Assembly (NCBI GenBank): GCA_002328035.1
Contig: DCVL01000017.1
Span: 294,066-358,065, forward strand
Direction: 5' to 3'
DNA from: Geobacter sp. UBA2189
Lineage (GTDB): Bacteria; Desulfobacterota; Desulfuromonadia; Geobacterales; Pseudopelobacteraceae
Length of the DNA stretch: 64,000 bases
Below are positions 36,771 through 46,081 of the stretch, one piece after another. Positions within the stretch are counted from its first letter, which is position 1; each line of letters starts with the position of its first letter. Both the position numbers and the translations under genes were made by a program. The notes under the pieces are model-generated. The model ran no database searches. It was not told where the DNA came from and worked only from the letters and a program-made list of their open reading frames with translations.

Positions 36771-37259
36771 GTGAACTGTTTTGACAATGGCTTTCTGACA
36801 TCCCTGCTCGTGCATTTTCCCTGGTTACAGCAGAACGGGTATCCCACTCTTTTTGTAATCAGCTTTCTGGCATCAACCCTGATTCCGGTTGGTTCAGAAT
36901 GGCTTCTGGTCTTGATGCTTCTTAATGGGTACGACCCTCTTGCCATCCTTTTCACAGCCAGTTCAGGCAACATCCTCGGGGCGTCTGCAAACTGGCTTGT
37001 TGGACGCTATGGAGGAGAGTTTCTGCTTGGAAGAGTTTTTAAAATAAGTGACAGTCAGAGAAAAAATGCGGAAGATTGGTACGGACGGTACGGTATGTTA
37101 TCACTTCTTTTGTCCTGGCTTCCGATGGTTGGCGACCCTTTGACCCTTGTAGGAGGGATGCTGAAACTTCGCTTCTGGATGTTTTTTCTGCTGGTTGCCT
37201 TTGGCAAGGTCGTTCGCTATGCTGTAGTTATATGGCTGACCTTGCGTTTCACAGGATAG
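36771..37259 (+). CDS. YqaA-family membrane protein (DedA/SNARE-associated type)
   Basis: A 162-residue protein with four to five hydrophobic segments. PVGSEWLLVLMLLNGYDP, GNILGASANWLVGRYGGEF and LPMVGDPLTLVGGMLKLRF mark the YqaA branch of the DedA/VTT superfamily, thought to scramble or transport lipids. It starts at a GTG, 69 bases from the divergent WYL regulator, which could control it. Confidence 0.8.
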   Translation: MNCFDNGFLTSLLVHFPWLQQNGYPTLFVISFLASTLIPVGSEWLLVLMLLNGYDPLAILFTASSGNILGASANWLVGRYGGEFLLGRVFKISDSQRKNAEDWYGRYGMLSLLLSWLPMVGDPLTLVGGMLKLRFWMFFLLVAFGKVVRYAVVIWLTLRFTG

Positions 37260-37280
37260 AAAGTTTCAAGCGATTTATAT

Positions 37281-37652
37281 CTACAGGTTATGACTGTCGT
37301 TTTCTCCCCTGAATGCGCTTAAAAGATCAATAAGGCTAAATCCCCACAAGCCGAAAAAACCGGCAAGTATTAATCTGGCCCAGGTCTTGTGGGGCTCTAT
37401 CTGTTTTAAAAGTATGGCTGAGTTCAATTGCTCGCCTGAGATACGTGCGGCAATCAGCGGTGAGGAGAGCTTCATTACAAAGAAGAGGGAGGCTATTAAC
37501 AGCAGATTTACCGCTGCTATCAGTATTATCCCCTTTGTCCGCCGACCAAGATAGAGTTGTCCCAGTCCTGGCAAGATAAAGGCTGAAAACAGGATGGCAA
37601 TTAGTGGGCGTTTAAATTGAGGAGAGGCTGTTTTAGGATGCTCTGTCAGCAT
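37281..37652 (-). CDS. Small TM2/DUF5683-like membrane protein
   Basis: A 123-residue protein with a first hairpin of two membrane segments around PGLGQLYLGRRTKG, followed by a third hydrophobic segment near the C-terminus (LILAGFFGLWGFSLIDLL). The GLGQLYLG turn is seen in TM2-like small membrane proteins. The start overlaps the end of serS by seven bases, so it is probably cotranscribed. No function is known. Confidence 0.65.
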   Translation of the reverse strand: MLTEHPKTASPQFKRPLIAILFSAFILPGLGQLYLGRRTKGIILIAAVNLLLIASLFFVMKLSSPLIAARISGEQLNSAILLKQIEPHKTWARLILAGFFGLWGFSLIDLLSAFRGENDSHNL

Positions 37653-38920
37653 CTGGTTATCCGTTCCATTCCGCCCATATAGCTACGAAGCACTGAAGGT
37701 ATTGTTATTGAGCCATCTGCCTGCTGGTAGTTTTCCATAATGGCAACCAGTGTACGACCCACTGCCAGGCCGGAACCGTTAAGGGTATGCACAAATTCCG
37801 GTTTGCTCTTCTCTTCTTCACGGAAACGAATGCCAGCCCTGCGAGCCTGAAAGTCTCCAAAACTGCTACAGGAGGATATCTCTCTATAGGTGCTTTGGGC
37901 AGGCAGCCAGACCTCAAGGTCGTAAGTCTTGCATGCGGAAAACCCGATGTCTCCAGAGCAAAGAGCCATTACTCTGTATGGAAGTTGCAGAAGCTGGAGC
38001 ACCTTTTCTGCATGGCCGGTCAGTTTTTCCAACTCAGCTTCCGATTCAGCCGGATTCACAAATTTTACCAGTTCTACCTTATTGAACTGATGCTGACGGA
38101 TAAGTCCTCTTGTGTCCTTGCCGTAAGAGCCTGCCTCACGACGGAAGCATGGGGTATAAGCTGCATAACTGATTGGCAGTTCGCTGTTTTTCAGTATTTC
38201 ATCGCGATGGATGTTCGTAACCGGAACCTCGGCTGTGGGGATTAGCAGGTAGTCAGGATCCATAAGCCTGAACAGATCCTCCTCGAATTTTGGTAGCTGA
38301 CCTGTAGCGGTCATGCTGGTACGGTTGACCATGAATGGAGTGAGGACTTCAATATAGCCATGTTCGGTTGTGTGCAGATCAAGCATAAAGCTGATTAGCG
38401 CCCTTTCCAAACGGGCACCGGCTCCTTTGTAGAGGCAGAATCTGGCACCTGTAATCTTGGCAGCCCTTTCAAAATCAAGGATACCCAGCTCTTCGCCAAG
38501 ATCCCAGTGAGATTTGGGTGTAAAATCAAATTCAAGCGGATTCCCCCAGGTGCGAATCTGTACGTTATCATCTTCCGATTTTCCAATTGGTGTTGTTGGA
38601 TGCGGAAAATTTGGAACCGTCATAAGAAGTTTGGCAAGTTCTTCTTCAACAAGCTTCAATTCATCGTCAAGAGCCTTTATCCTTGCAGATACTTCTTTCA
38701 TCTCGGCTATTCGATCCTTGACGGTACTTTTGTCCTTTACCTTGGCGATCTCTTCAGAGACGTTGTTTTTCATCGCTTTAAGTGCTTCTGTCTCAACCAG
38801 CAGGCTGCGCCTCTTTTCGTCCAGTTCGATAAAGCCGGCCAGAGAGATTTCTGAGTTACGCGTAGCCAGTGAGGATTCTGCATGTTCAAAATTTTCACGG
38901 ATGAATTTCATATCTAACAT
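37646..38920 (-). CDS. serS: Seryl-tRNA synthetase
   Basis: A 424-residue class II synthetase. A long N-terminal coiled coil (about residues 25-105) binds the tRNA long arm. The catalytic domain has RREAGSYGKDTRGLIRQHQF (motif 2) and NGSGLAVGRTLVAIMEN (motif 3). It charges tRNA-Ser and tRNA-Sec. Length and motifs are standard. Confidence 0.95.
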   Translation of the reverse strand: MLDMKFIRENFEHAESSLATRNSEISLAGFIELDEKRRSLLVETEALKAMKNNVSEEIAKVKDKSTVKDRIAEMKEVSARIKALDDELKLVEEELAKLLMTVPNFPHPTTPIGKSEDDNVQIRTWGNPLEFDFTPKSHWDLGEELGILDFERAAKITGARFCLYKGAGARLERALISFMLDLHTTEHGYIEVLTPFMVNRTSMTATGQLPKFEEDLFRLMDPDYLLIPTAEVPVTNIHRDEILKNSELPISYAAYTPCFRREAGSYGKDTRGLIRQHQFNKVELVKFVNPAESEAELEKLTGHAEKVLQLLQLPYRVMALCSGDIGFSACKTYDLEVWLPAQSTYREISSCSSFGDFQARRAGIRFREEEKSKPEFVHTLNGSGLAVGRTLVAIMENYQQADGSITIPSVLRSYMGGMERITRC

Positions 38921-39109
38921 AGTAGTTTTTCCTTGCTTAAAAGGGAGAATAAGACGCCCTTTTTTAACATTGATGATTTATATGCGTCAATCATTACAGA
39001 GCTGGGATGCTCATCTTCTTCAAAAACAGATATCAGTCATTCTGGATAAAGATAGAAAACTAACGTTTTTCATATTAAAACAGGATTAATAACCTTACAA
39101 AATAGATGA

Positions 39110-39138
39110 TTGACAGTTAGATGGGTGGTATATACGAT
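39110..39138 (+). promoter_or_regulatory. Possible sigma70 promoter of lon
   Basis: TTGACA at 39110-39115 and TACGAT at 39133-39138 are 17 bases apart in the 271-base gap before lon. The -10 element is only a partial match and an overlapping TATATA sits closer. I saw no convincing heat-shock type element or CIRCE-like inverted repeat in this gap, which otherwise holds nothing recognisable. Confidence 0.4.
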
Positions 39139-39191
39139 GTTTTCATTAAAATATCCCATTAAAGCGGCAGTCACTGGAGAAAAACTATAAC

Positions 39192-41516
39192 ATGCCACAC
39201 AATGAACTGAACATACCTGAGCTTCTTCCGCTCTATCCACTGAAGGATATAGTAGCCTTTCCGTACATGGTATTTCCTCTTTACATCGATGAGCCGGAGA
39301 TGCTCCTCTTTCGTGACTCACAAGAACTTTACGGCAGCTTCGTTGCGGTGGTGTTTCCACGCAAGCCAGAGTCCCCTTCTTCCAGGGTTCTGCTGGAAAA
39401 TCTGCATGAAATAGGTACAGTCTGTCGAATTACCCAGTTTAAAAAGGTTTCAGGCGGCCGCTTTAAAGTAATCCTTGAAGGTATTAACCGGATAAGGATC
39501 GGGGGACTGAAAGAATCTCAGTCTTATCCTCTTGCTGTTATTGAGGTAATCAGGGAGTTCATAGAAAAGGGGCTAGTTACGGAAGCGTTGGTCCAGTCTC
39601 TTATAGGCCTGCTTAAGATCTCTCTTTCCTACGGTAAACCTCTCCCTGATGATGTGATGAAGATGATTGATTATATTGATAATCCGGCCAGGCTCTCTGA
39701 TCTGGTAGCTCTTTATGTAAATCTGCCTCAGGCCGATCTTCAGGAACTGCTGGAAACAATAGATCCGCTAGAAAGACTGAAGAAGGTTTATGTGCATCTG
39801 ACCAACGAGGTTCAGAAGCTTCAGGTTCATTCAGAGCTTAAAACAGAACTGAACAAGAGGGTGGGTAAAAACCAGAAGGACTATCTGTTGCGCGAACAGA
39901 TGAAACAGATTCAGGAGGAATTGGGGGATGAGGATCCCCGCAATGCCGACATACTTGATTTGCGTAAACGTATAGATGATGCGGATATGCCGGACGAGGT
40001 TCGTAAAATTGCACTGAAGGAGCTTAAGCGTTTGGAGCGGATAAACCAGGCTTCTCCTGAGTACAACGTTTCAAGAACCTATCTGGATTATCTGGCCGGT
40101 ATGCCCTGGAACATATCCACAGAGGACTCTCTGGATATAGTTAAGGCTGAGAAGGTGCTGGATGAGGATCACTACAATCTTAAAAAAGTAAAAGAACGGA
40201 TTCTCGAATTTCTGGCGGTCAGGTCGCTTAAGGAGACGATGAAGGGACCTGTTTTGTGTTTTGTAGGCCCTTCGGGGGTTGGAAAGACATCTCTGGGACG
40301 TTCGATTGCACGCTCTATGGGAAGGAAGTTTGTGAGGGTATCACTGGGAGGGGTACGGGATGAAGCGGAGATTCGCGGACATCGTCGTACATATATCGGT
40401 GCCCTCCCGGGAAGGATAATCAAGGAGATATACCGCTGCGGTTCAAACAATCCGGTGCTTATGCTGGATGAGATTGACAAGCTTTCCCACGATTTCAGAG
40501 GTGACCCCTCTTCGGCCTTGCTGGAGGTGCTTGATCCTGAACAAAATTTTTCTTTTCAGGATCACTATCTTGATGTCCCGTTTGACTTGTCAAAGGTAAT
40601 GTTCATAACAACCGCCAACCAGATGGATCCGATTCCTGGTCCCTTAAAAGACAGGATGGAGATCATCCGCCTTGCAGGCTATTCCAGTGAGGAAAAACAG
40701 CATATTGCCAATAATTTTATAATCCCCCGTGAGATTGATGAAAACGGGCTTGGCAAGATTCCACCCCTCTTTTCTGATGAAGGGCTGACAAGGATTATAA
40801 GGGAATATACCCGTGAGGCTGGAGTACGTAATCTGCAGCGCACCATTGCCCAGGTTTTGCGCAAGGTTGCGAAGGAGGTTACTCAGGGTAAACCTGTACG
40901 TGAACAGATTACCCCTGAGGTAGTTACAGAACTTCTGGGACCTCGTAAATTTTACAATGAGGTTGCCGCAGAATCCGACAGGATTGGAATCGTTACCGGG
41001 CTCGCCTGGACGGAGAGCGGTGGTGATATACTGTTTATCGAGGCCACAAGCATGCCTGGTAAAGCTGAGTTAATACTTACCGGTTCTCTGGGGGATGTGA
41101 TGAAGGAATCGGCAAGGGCAGCGCTTTCATACATCCAGGCTCATGCTTCCGAGTTTGGTATTGAGGATAATGCATTTGAAAATCGTACCATTCATATACA
41201 TGTCCCTTCAGGTGCGATTCCCAAGGATGGCCCTTCAGCCGGTGTTACAATGGTTACAGCCCTGGTTTCATTGCTGACGAAAAGACCTGCCCGTCGAAGT
41301 GTGGCGATGACCGGCGAGGTTACCCTTACCGGAAGAGTGCTCGCTATCGGTGGACTTAAGGAGAAGGTGCTGGCTGCCCATCGTGCCGGTGTCAAGACCG
41401 TTCTGGCTCCCTCCCGCAACAAGGATGACCTGGAAGACATCCCCAAAAATGTGAGTCAGGAGTTGGAATTCCTGTTTATTGATGATGCCTCACAGGCTGT
41501 AGCAGCGGTTTTGTAG
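39192..41516 (+). CDS. lon: ATP-dependent protease Lon
   Basis: A 774-residue protease: N-terminal substrate-binding LON domain (from LLPLYPLKDIVAFPYMV), coiled-coil linker, AAA+ module with Walker A GPSGVGKTSLGR near residue 359 and Walker B MLDEIDKL, and a C-terminal peptidase domain with the nucleophile in PKDGPSAG (Ser682) and a catalytic lysine near 725. It degrades misfolded and regulatory proteins in the cytoplasm. The stop is one base before the mlaE start. Confidence 0.95.
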   Translation: MPHNELNIPELLPLYPLKDIVAFPYMVFPLYIDEPEMLLFRDSQELYGSFVAVVFPRKPESPSSRVLLENLHEIGTVCRITQFKKVSGGRFKVILEGINRIRIGGLKESQSYPLAVIEVIREFIEKGLVTEALVQSLIGLLKISLSYGKPLPDDVMKMIDYIDNPARLSDLVALYVNLPQADLQELLETIDPLERLKKVYVHLTNEVQKLQVHSELKTELNKRVGKNQKDYLLREQMKQIQEELGDEDPRNADILDLRKRIDDADMPDEVRKIALKELKRLERINQASPEYNVSRTYLDYLAGMPWNISTEDSLDIVKAEKVLDEDHYNLKKVKERILEFLAVRSLKETMKGPVLCFVGPSGVGKTSLGRSIARSMGRKFVRVSLGGVRDEAEIRGHRRTYIGALPGRIIKEIYRCGSNNPVLMLDEIDKLSHDFRGDPSSALLEVLDPEQNFSFQDHYLDVPFDLSKVMFITTANQMDPIPGPLKDRMEIIRLAGYSSEEKQHIANNFIIPREIDENGLGKIPPLFSDEGLTRIIREYTREAGVRNLQRTIAQVLRKVAKEVTQGKPVREQITPEVVTELLGPRKFYNEVAAESDRIGIVTGLAWTESGGDILFIEATSMPGKAELILTGSLGDVMKESARAALSYIQAHASEFGIEDNAFENRTIHIHVPSGAIPKDGPSAGVTMVTALVSLLTKRPARRSVAMTGEVTLTGRVLAIGGLKEKVLAAHRAGVKTVLAPSRNKDDLEDIPKNVSQELEFLFIDDASQAVAAVL

Positions 41517-41517
41517 C

Positions 41518-42291
41518 ATGTTAAACCTCTCTGCCATTGATCGGGGGATACTGAAATTCCTCGCAGATTTTCAGGCTTTTTTCTTTCTCTCATGGCAGGC
41601 ATTTGTCCGAGTTTTTCACAAGCCGTACTATTATCGTGATTTTGCCATCCAGTTTGATAAACTCGGTTTCTCATCCCTTTTTATCTGCCTGCTTACCGGC
41701 CTCTTTACCGGTATGGTCATGGCCTTGCAAGCATTGATCCAGCTTAAGCCATTTGCCGCTACAAGTTATGTAGGTGGAATGGTTGCGGTTACAATGATCA
41801 AGGAACTTGGACCTGTGCTTGCTTCATTGATGGTTGCCGGTAGGGTCGGCTCGGCCATAACTGCGGAGCTGGGTACTATGGTAGTGACTGAGCAGGTTGA
41901 TGCCATGCGTGTTGAAGGAACTGACATAGTCCAGCGTTTGGTTACACCCAGGCTTAAGGCTATGCTGCTGGCTCTTCCTTTACTCACCATAGTAACGGAC
42001 GCAATTTCTATGCTGGGAGGTTATCTGATTGCAACCGGCTACAGCATAAGTCCGACCATGTACCTTTCTACCTTCACACAGTTTATGGTGCCTCTTGATT
42101 ACCTGGAAGGGGTTGTTAAGCCAGTAGTATTTGCCTTTCTTATAACGATGATCTCATGCCAGACCGGTCTTAATACCGGTGGTGGAGCTGAAGGGGTAGG
42201 GGCGGCTGCCAAGAGGGCGGTTGTGCTATCATCCGTTTTGATACTTATGTGTGATTTTTTCATTGCAAAGATCTTTGTGGTATTTCGTTAA
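41518..42291 (+). CDS. mlaE: MlaE-family ABC transporter permease
   Basis: A 257-residue membrane protein with about five or six helices. LLTGLFTGMVMALQALIQL, MIKELGPVLASLMVAGRVG and ELGTMVVTEQVDAM are hallmarks of MlaE/YrbE. In the Mla system the permease works with the ATPase MlaF and the MCE protein MlaD to move phospholipids between membranes. Neither partner is adjacent, so they must be encoded elsewhere. It follows lon by one base and precedes the YkgJ gene by two. Confidence 0.87.
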   Translation: MLNLSAIDRGILKFLADFQAFFFLSWQAFVRVFHKPYYYRDFAIQFDKLGFSSLFICLLTGLFTGMVMALQALIQLKPFAATSYVGGMVAVTMIKELGPVLASLMVAGRVGSAITAELGTMVVTEQVDAMRVEGTDIVQRLVTPRLKAMLLALPLLTIVTDAISMLGGYLIATGYSISPTMYLSTFTQFMVPLDYLEGVVKPVVFAFLITMISCQTGLNTGGGAEGVGAAAKRAVVLSSVLILMCDFFIAKIFVVFR

Positions 42292-42293
42292 CC

Positions 42294-42977
42294 ATGGAAC
42301 TCTCCATCCACAAAATTGGCTTAACTCGTAATTCAGCGTTCAGTTTTGTCTGTAACCGTTGCCTCTCCTGCTGCCATTTAAAGAAGATACAGCTGAATCC
42401 ATATGAAATTGCCCGTATGGCAAGGAATCGTGGGGTATCAACTACTGAATTTATTGGACGTTATACTGATAATGCCGGTACCATGTTAAAATTTAACGAT
42501 GAAGACGCCTGTATTTTTCTTGAATCGGAAGGTTGTTCGGTACATCCTGACAGGCCTTTGGTCTGTCGTTTGTATCCGCTTGCCCGTTATGTTGAATTTA
42601 CAGGTCAGGAGAGCTTTTCCCAGGTTGAGCTAGAGGATGATTGCCAGGGAGAACTGCATGAAAATGGCACCATTGAACAGTATCTTGAAACTCAAGGTGC
42701 CTTGCCGTTTATGCATGCAGCGGATCGTTATCTGGAGCTGCTCTGTCTCTTGATGGATATTATAAAAAAAAGAGAAGTTGAATCTTCAATAACTGAAGCT
42801 GTTATTGATACCGTGCGTGCAGTTTCTACGGGTGAAATTACAAGAGATGATTTGTCTATTGTTGATATGGATAGAATGGTACAGTATTATTGCGCTGAAG
42901 AAGGGGTTACTGTTCCTGAGTCAATAGATGAAAAAATGCTCTTGCATATAAGGGCGGTCAAAAAATGGGCAGCATGA
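42294..42977 (+). CDS. YkgJ-family cysteine-cluster protein
   Basis: A 227-residue protein with CNRCLSCCHLKK near residue 22 and later ACIFLESEGCSVHPDRPLVC and RLYPLARYV motifs, the CxxCxxCC pattern of the putative zinc/iron-chelating YkgJ family (PF03692). A related cysteine cluster occurs in the flagellin lysine methylase FliB, so an enzymatic role in protein modification is possible. It begins two bases after mlaE and is followed after 22 bases by the small repeat protein, with which it probably shares a transcript. Confidence 0.82.
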   Translation: MELSIHKIGLTRNSAFSFVCNRCLSCCHLKKIQLNPYEIARMARNRGVSTTEFIGRYTDNAGTMLKFNDEDACIFLESEGCSVHPDRPLVCRLYPLARYVEFTGQESFSQVELEDDCQGELHENGTIEQYLETQGALPFMHAADRYLELLCLLMDIIKKREVESSITEAVIDTVRAVSTGEITRDDLSIVDMDRMVQYYCAEEGVTVPESIDEKMLLHIRAVKKWAA

Positions 42978-42999
42978 ATCCTTAAAGGAGGAGAGTCAA

Positions 43000-43317
43000 A
43001 TGGAAAGAACAACTGAAAAGAATCATGAGCTAAAACGGTCGGGTAGCTCGCTCAGTAAGAATCTTGCTGTTGCAGCTGTTGCAGCCTCTCTGGGTGTTTC
43101 GCTTGGAGTTGCTGTTGAAGATGTATTGGCAGCTGAACCAAAATTGAATGCTGTGCCTGCCGCTTCCAATCAGCATAAAGACAAGATCTCTTCAAAACAG
43201 ATAAAACTGACCACTCAACCTAACGTATCCAATCAAGGCAAGTTTCATAATTCAAAACAGATTAAGCTTGGTTCTCAAAAGCAGAATATACAGACTCCGG
43301 AAAAACAACTGAAATAA
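43000..43317 (+). CDS. Small exported lysine-rich protein with two SKQIKL repeats
   Basis: A 105-residue protein not matched to a family. A basic N-terminal region of about 22 residues leads to a hydrophobic segment (NLAVAAVAASLGVSLGVAV) and an AxA-like site (DVLAAEP), suggesting export. The mature part has two similar units, SNQHKDKISSKQIKLTTQ and SNQGKFHNSKQIKLGSQ, rich in Lys, Gln, Asn and Ser and without Cys. GGAGGAG precedes the ATG at a good distance, so translation should be strong. The YkgJ gene lies immediately upstream. It could be a modified peptide precursor or a structural envelope protein; this is speculation. Confidence 0.6.
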   Translation: MERTTEKNHELKRSGSSLSKNLAVAAVAASLGVSLGVAVEDVLAAEPKLNAVPAASNQHKDKISSKQIKLTTQPNVSNQGKFHNSKQIKLGSQKQNIQTPEKQLK

Positions 43318-43420
43318 CTATAGAAAAATCAGTTTGGAATACAGAACAACTGAGCAACGGAGTAAAGACAAAGGGTTATGAAAGAAGATGTTTTAATTTC
43401 AGAAACCATTGAAGTGAGCC

Positions 43421-44593
43421 TTATTTCTTCGTAATTTTGATTTCTCTGTCTCTCAGTTGCTCAGTGTTTAAACAGGTTTTTAAAGAAGTCTTTCCTGATA
43501 TTAAGAGCTTGAAACTGTTATTGTCTGCGTGTTTTCTGAAGGCTGCGATCCCTTCACCTGCTGGGTCTGTATCAAGTCCAAATTCATTTAAAAACCTCTC
43601 AACTGCAGGTCTGCAGTCCTTTTTTCCCCATCCGCTGTGAAAATGGTCTGCGATTAGCAGCAACCCGTCTGGGGTAAGAATTGCGGCCAGATTTCTGACC
43701 ACCCGCAGAAGCTCTTCAGGCTGGTTTATTATTGGTCCTCCGAGCAGGCCATTGCAGAGTATAAGGTCAAATTGTGTGGTGTCATACCGTTCTGAAAGCA
43801 GATTAAAAGCTCTGAAGCTGATTCTGTTTCCCCACCCTTGTTCGACCAGGTGGCTGACTCTGCATTTATAATTTTTACCCCTTTCGAGTTCGTGAGGCAG
43901 AACTTGTTTTTCGGCTACCCATGCCTCCAGAGGATCGAGGGTCCATCCTTCAGTTGTTACCTGCTCTGGCTTCAAGCCTGTCTTTGCTGACAGTTCCAGG
44001 AGTTCCCAGGTTCCTTCTCCCGTTCCACAGGCAGCATCCAGAAGCCTTAAAGGGATATTTCTTCGACGGGAAAGCCAGCTCTGGATCTGTAGCAGTTGTT
44101 CAGGATAACGCCCGAATCCGGCACCGTTAAATCTCTTTGGCAGGAATGAGTAAAAGATGAAGCGAACAAGAAGCCGCTCATCATTTAATAAATGTTTGAT
44201 CAAGAGGGCAGGATTGGGCGTAATTTGCAACCACTCAGGGAATCGGGTATAGCAGTCTGCCCAACTGAGAGCCTTGTAAAAAGGGGTGCTGCTGAAGATT
44301 GGGAAATAGCTTAGGGAGTTATTATACAGGCGATAAAACATTTGCCTGATTTCGCTAATAGGCATGTAAAGTTCAGATTGTAGACGGATCTCTGGTCTGA
44401 TTAAGAGACCAGAAGAGGGGAGAGGCTCGGGAGATGTTGAGGAATAGATGGTGAATCGTTGATTCAGGCGAGAAAGCCCTGTTTCAAATGAGTCATCAAC
44501 AGGGCAGGTCTGAATCAATGGGCATTGTATCAGTTTAAAAACTCCGAATCGGATTGTACAGGGTGTCCCGTTCCACCGGTATTTTCCCGGCAA
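43421..44593 (-). CDS. Class I SAM-dependent methyltransferase
   Basis: Up to 390 residues. A helical N-terminal region of about 170 residues precedes the SAM-binding LLDAACGTGEGTWELLEL, then FDLILCNGLLGGPI and TPDGLLLIADHFHSGWG, reminiscent of CheR-type or Trans-AT-associated methyltransferases. The listed start is a TTG inside mqnE and is uncertain; another in-frame TTG lies at 44518, after the mqnE stop. It probably sits in the mqnE operon, but its substrate is unknown and it is not MenG/UbiE by its motifs. Confidence 0.7.
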   Translation of the reverse strand: MPGKYRWNGTPCTIRFGVFKLIQCPLIQTCPVDDSFETGLSRLNQRFTIYSSTSPEPLPSSGLLIRPEIRLQSELYMPISEIRQMFYRLYNNSLSYFPIFSSTPFYKALSWADCYTRFPEWLQITPNPALLIKHLLNDERLLVRFIFYSFLPKRFNGAGFGRYPEQLLQIQSWLSRRRNIPLRLLDAACGTGEGTWELLELSAKTGLKPEQVTTEGWTLDPLEAWVAEKQVLPHELERGKNYKCRVSHLVEQGWGNRISFRAFNLLSERYDTTQFDLILCNGLLGGPIINQPEELLRVVRNLAAILTPDGLLLIADHFHSGWGKKDCRPAVERFLNEFGLDTDPAGEGIAAFRKHADNNSFKLLISGKTSLKTCLNTEQLRDREIKITKK

Positions 44594-45617
44594 CCCTTAT
44601 CAGCTTGATGATGCGGTCAAGAGAGAGCGTCTGTGGTGAATCTGCACCACCGTCATGTCCTATCTTCTCTTCAACTACAGTCCCATCAAGATCATCAACA
44701 CCGAACGATAGAGAAACCTGGGCAATCTTTTCCCCAAGCATGATCCAGTAAGCCTTAAGATGAGGGAAATTATCCAGAAACAGGCGGGCAATAGCCAGAG
44801 TTTTAAGGTCATCAAGACCGGAAGTGCCTTTTGTGTCAAGCTTTAAAGGAGAATTTTCAGGTTGCCATGCCAGTGGGATAAATACCTGGAATCCACCAGT
44901 TTCATCCTGTAGTTCACGCAGCCTTGCAAGATGTCGTACCCTGTCTGCAACTGTCTCTACATGACCATACAGCATTGTTGAATTTGTTTTTAGGCCGGTA
45001 TTATGCGCTATCCGATGTATTTCAAGCCAGCGATTACTGTCAATCTTTTCTGGGCATATCTTCTGGCGTACCTCATCAACAAGGATTTCAGCACCACCTC
45101 CCGGCATGGAGCCAAGGCCTGCCTCTATCAGTTTTGCAAGGGTCTGTTCAACGCTTAGGCTGCTTATCCTTGCGAGGTAATCTATCTCCACGGAGGTAAA
45201 CGCCTTGATATGCAGGGTTGGGGCATTGGTTCTAATCTCGCGGAGCAGCTCAAGGTAAAAATCAAAAGAGAGGGTTGGGTGCAGTCCGCCGACAATATGC
45301 ACCTCTGTGGCACCTTCAGCCTCTGCTGCCACTGCTTTGCCGACCATCTGGTCAAGAGCCAGGGTATAGGCGTCGCCGGCATCCGCTGTCCGTGAAAATG
45401 CACAGAAAGTGCAACGATTTACGCAGAGATTTGTCGGATTTATATGGCGGTTGACGTTAAAATAGACATTTTTGCCGTTTTTGCGTTCGTTGATCAGTGC
45501 CGCAAGATCACCAATTGTAAGCAGATCGTTTGATGCATAAAGTGTAAGTGCGTCTTCTTCAGTAAGACGCTCTCCGGCATGGATTTTTTGATTGATTATA
45601 GATAAAGTTGACATCAT
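44535..45617 (-). CDS. mqnE: Aminofutalosine synthase MqnE
   Basis: About 360 residues. CVNRCTFC (Cys65, Cys69, Cys72) is the radical SAM cluster motif; HIVGGLHPTLSFDFYLELL, LHIKAFTSVEIDYLARIS and SMPGGGAEI follow MqnE rather than MqnC. The enzyme joins the chorismate-derived enol ether of 3-hydroxybenzoate to SAM to give aminofutalosine, so this organism makes menaquinone by the futalosine route. I preferred the ATG at 45617 over a TTG at 45632; a second ATG follows at once. Confidence 0.9.
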   Translation of the reverse strand: MMSTLSIINQKIHAGERLTEEDALTLYASNDLLTIGDLAALINERKNGKNVYFNVNRHINPTNLCVNRCTFCAFSRTADAGDAYTLALDQMVGKAVAAEAEGATEVHIVGGLHPTLSFDFYLELLREIRTNAPTLHIKAFTSVEIDYLARISSLSVEQTLAKLIEAGLGSMPGGGAEILVDEVRQKICPEKIDSNRWLEIHRIAHNTGLKTNSTMLYGHVETVADRVRHLARLRELQDETGGFQVFIPLAWQPENSPLKLDTKGTSGLDDLKTLAIARLFLDNFPHLKAYWIMLGEKIAQVSLSFGVDDLDGTVVEEKIGHDGGADSPQTLSLDRIIKLIRVAGKIPVERDTLYNPIRSF

Positions 45618-45678
45618 ATTAACATACTGCAACTGCCAGATTGGTGCAATAGTGAGTTCACTTTTAAGGAGAGAGAAT

Positions 45679-46074
45679 ATGACGGATGCAATTGAGAAGT
45701 TTCTTCAATCCGAGGTTTTTGGCGTTGTTGGCGCATCAGAGGATCGTAGCAAATATGGCAACAAGGTGCTTCGCTGCTACCAGATGAACAACAGGAAAGT
45801 GATTCCGGTAAATCCAAAGGTGGCCATGGTAGAAGGGGCAGCCTCTGTCGCAACTGTGGCTGACCTACCAGATAGTGTAAAGAGCATATCCGTTATAACA
45901 CCGCCCGCCGTGACTGAAAAGGTGGTTGAGGCTGCTATTGCAAGAGGGATAACTGATATATGGATGCAGCCAGGGGCTGAGAGCGAGGCAGCCATTGAAC
46001 GCTGCAAGTCAGCCGGTATTAACGTTATAGCTGATCACAGTTGCGTTCTGGTGGTGCTGGGGTATCACGAATAA
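45679..46074 (+). CDS. CoA-binding protein (YccU-like)
   Basis: A 131-residue Rossmann-fold protein with FGVVGASEDRSKYGNKVL, VIPVNPKV and DIWMQPGAESEAAIERC, the CoA-binding domain also found in succinyl-CoA synthetase alpha subunits and YccU. Its role is not established. The ATG at 45679 has AAGGAGAG seven bases upstream. It is divergent from mqnE and convergent with the XRE-cupin gene. Confidence 0.85.
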   Translation: MTDAIEKFLQSEVFGVVGASEDRSKYGNKVLRCYQMNNRKVIPVNPKVAMVEGAASVATVADLPDSVKSISVITPPAVTEKVVEAAIARGITDIWMQPGAESEAAIERCKSAGINVIADHSCVLVVLGYHE

Positions 46075-46081
46075 TTGAAGT

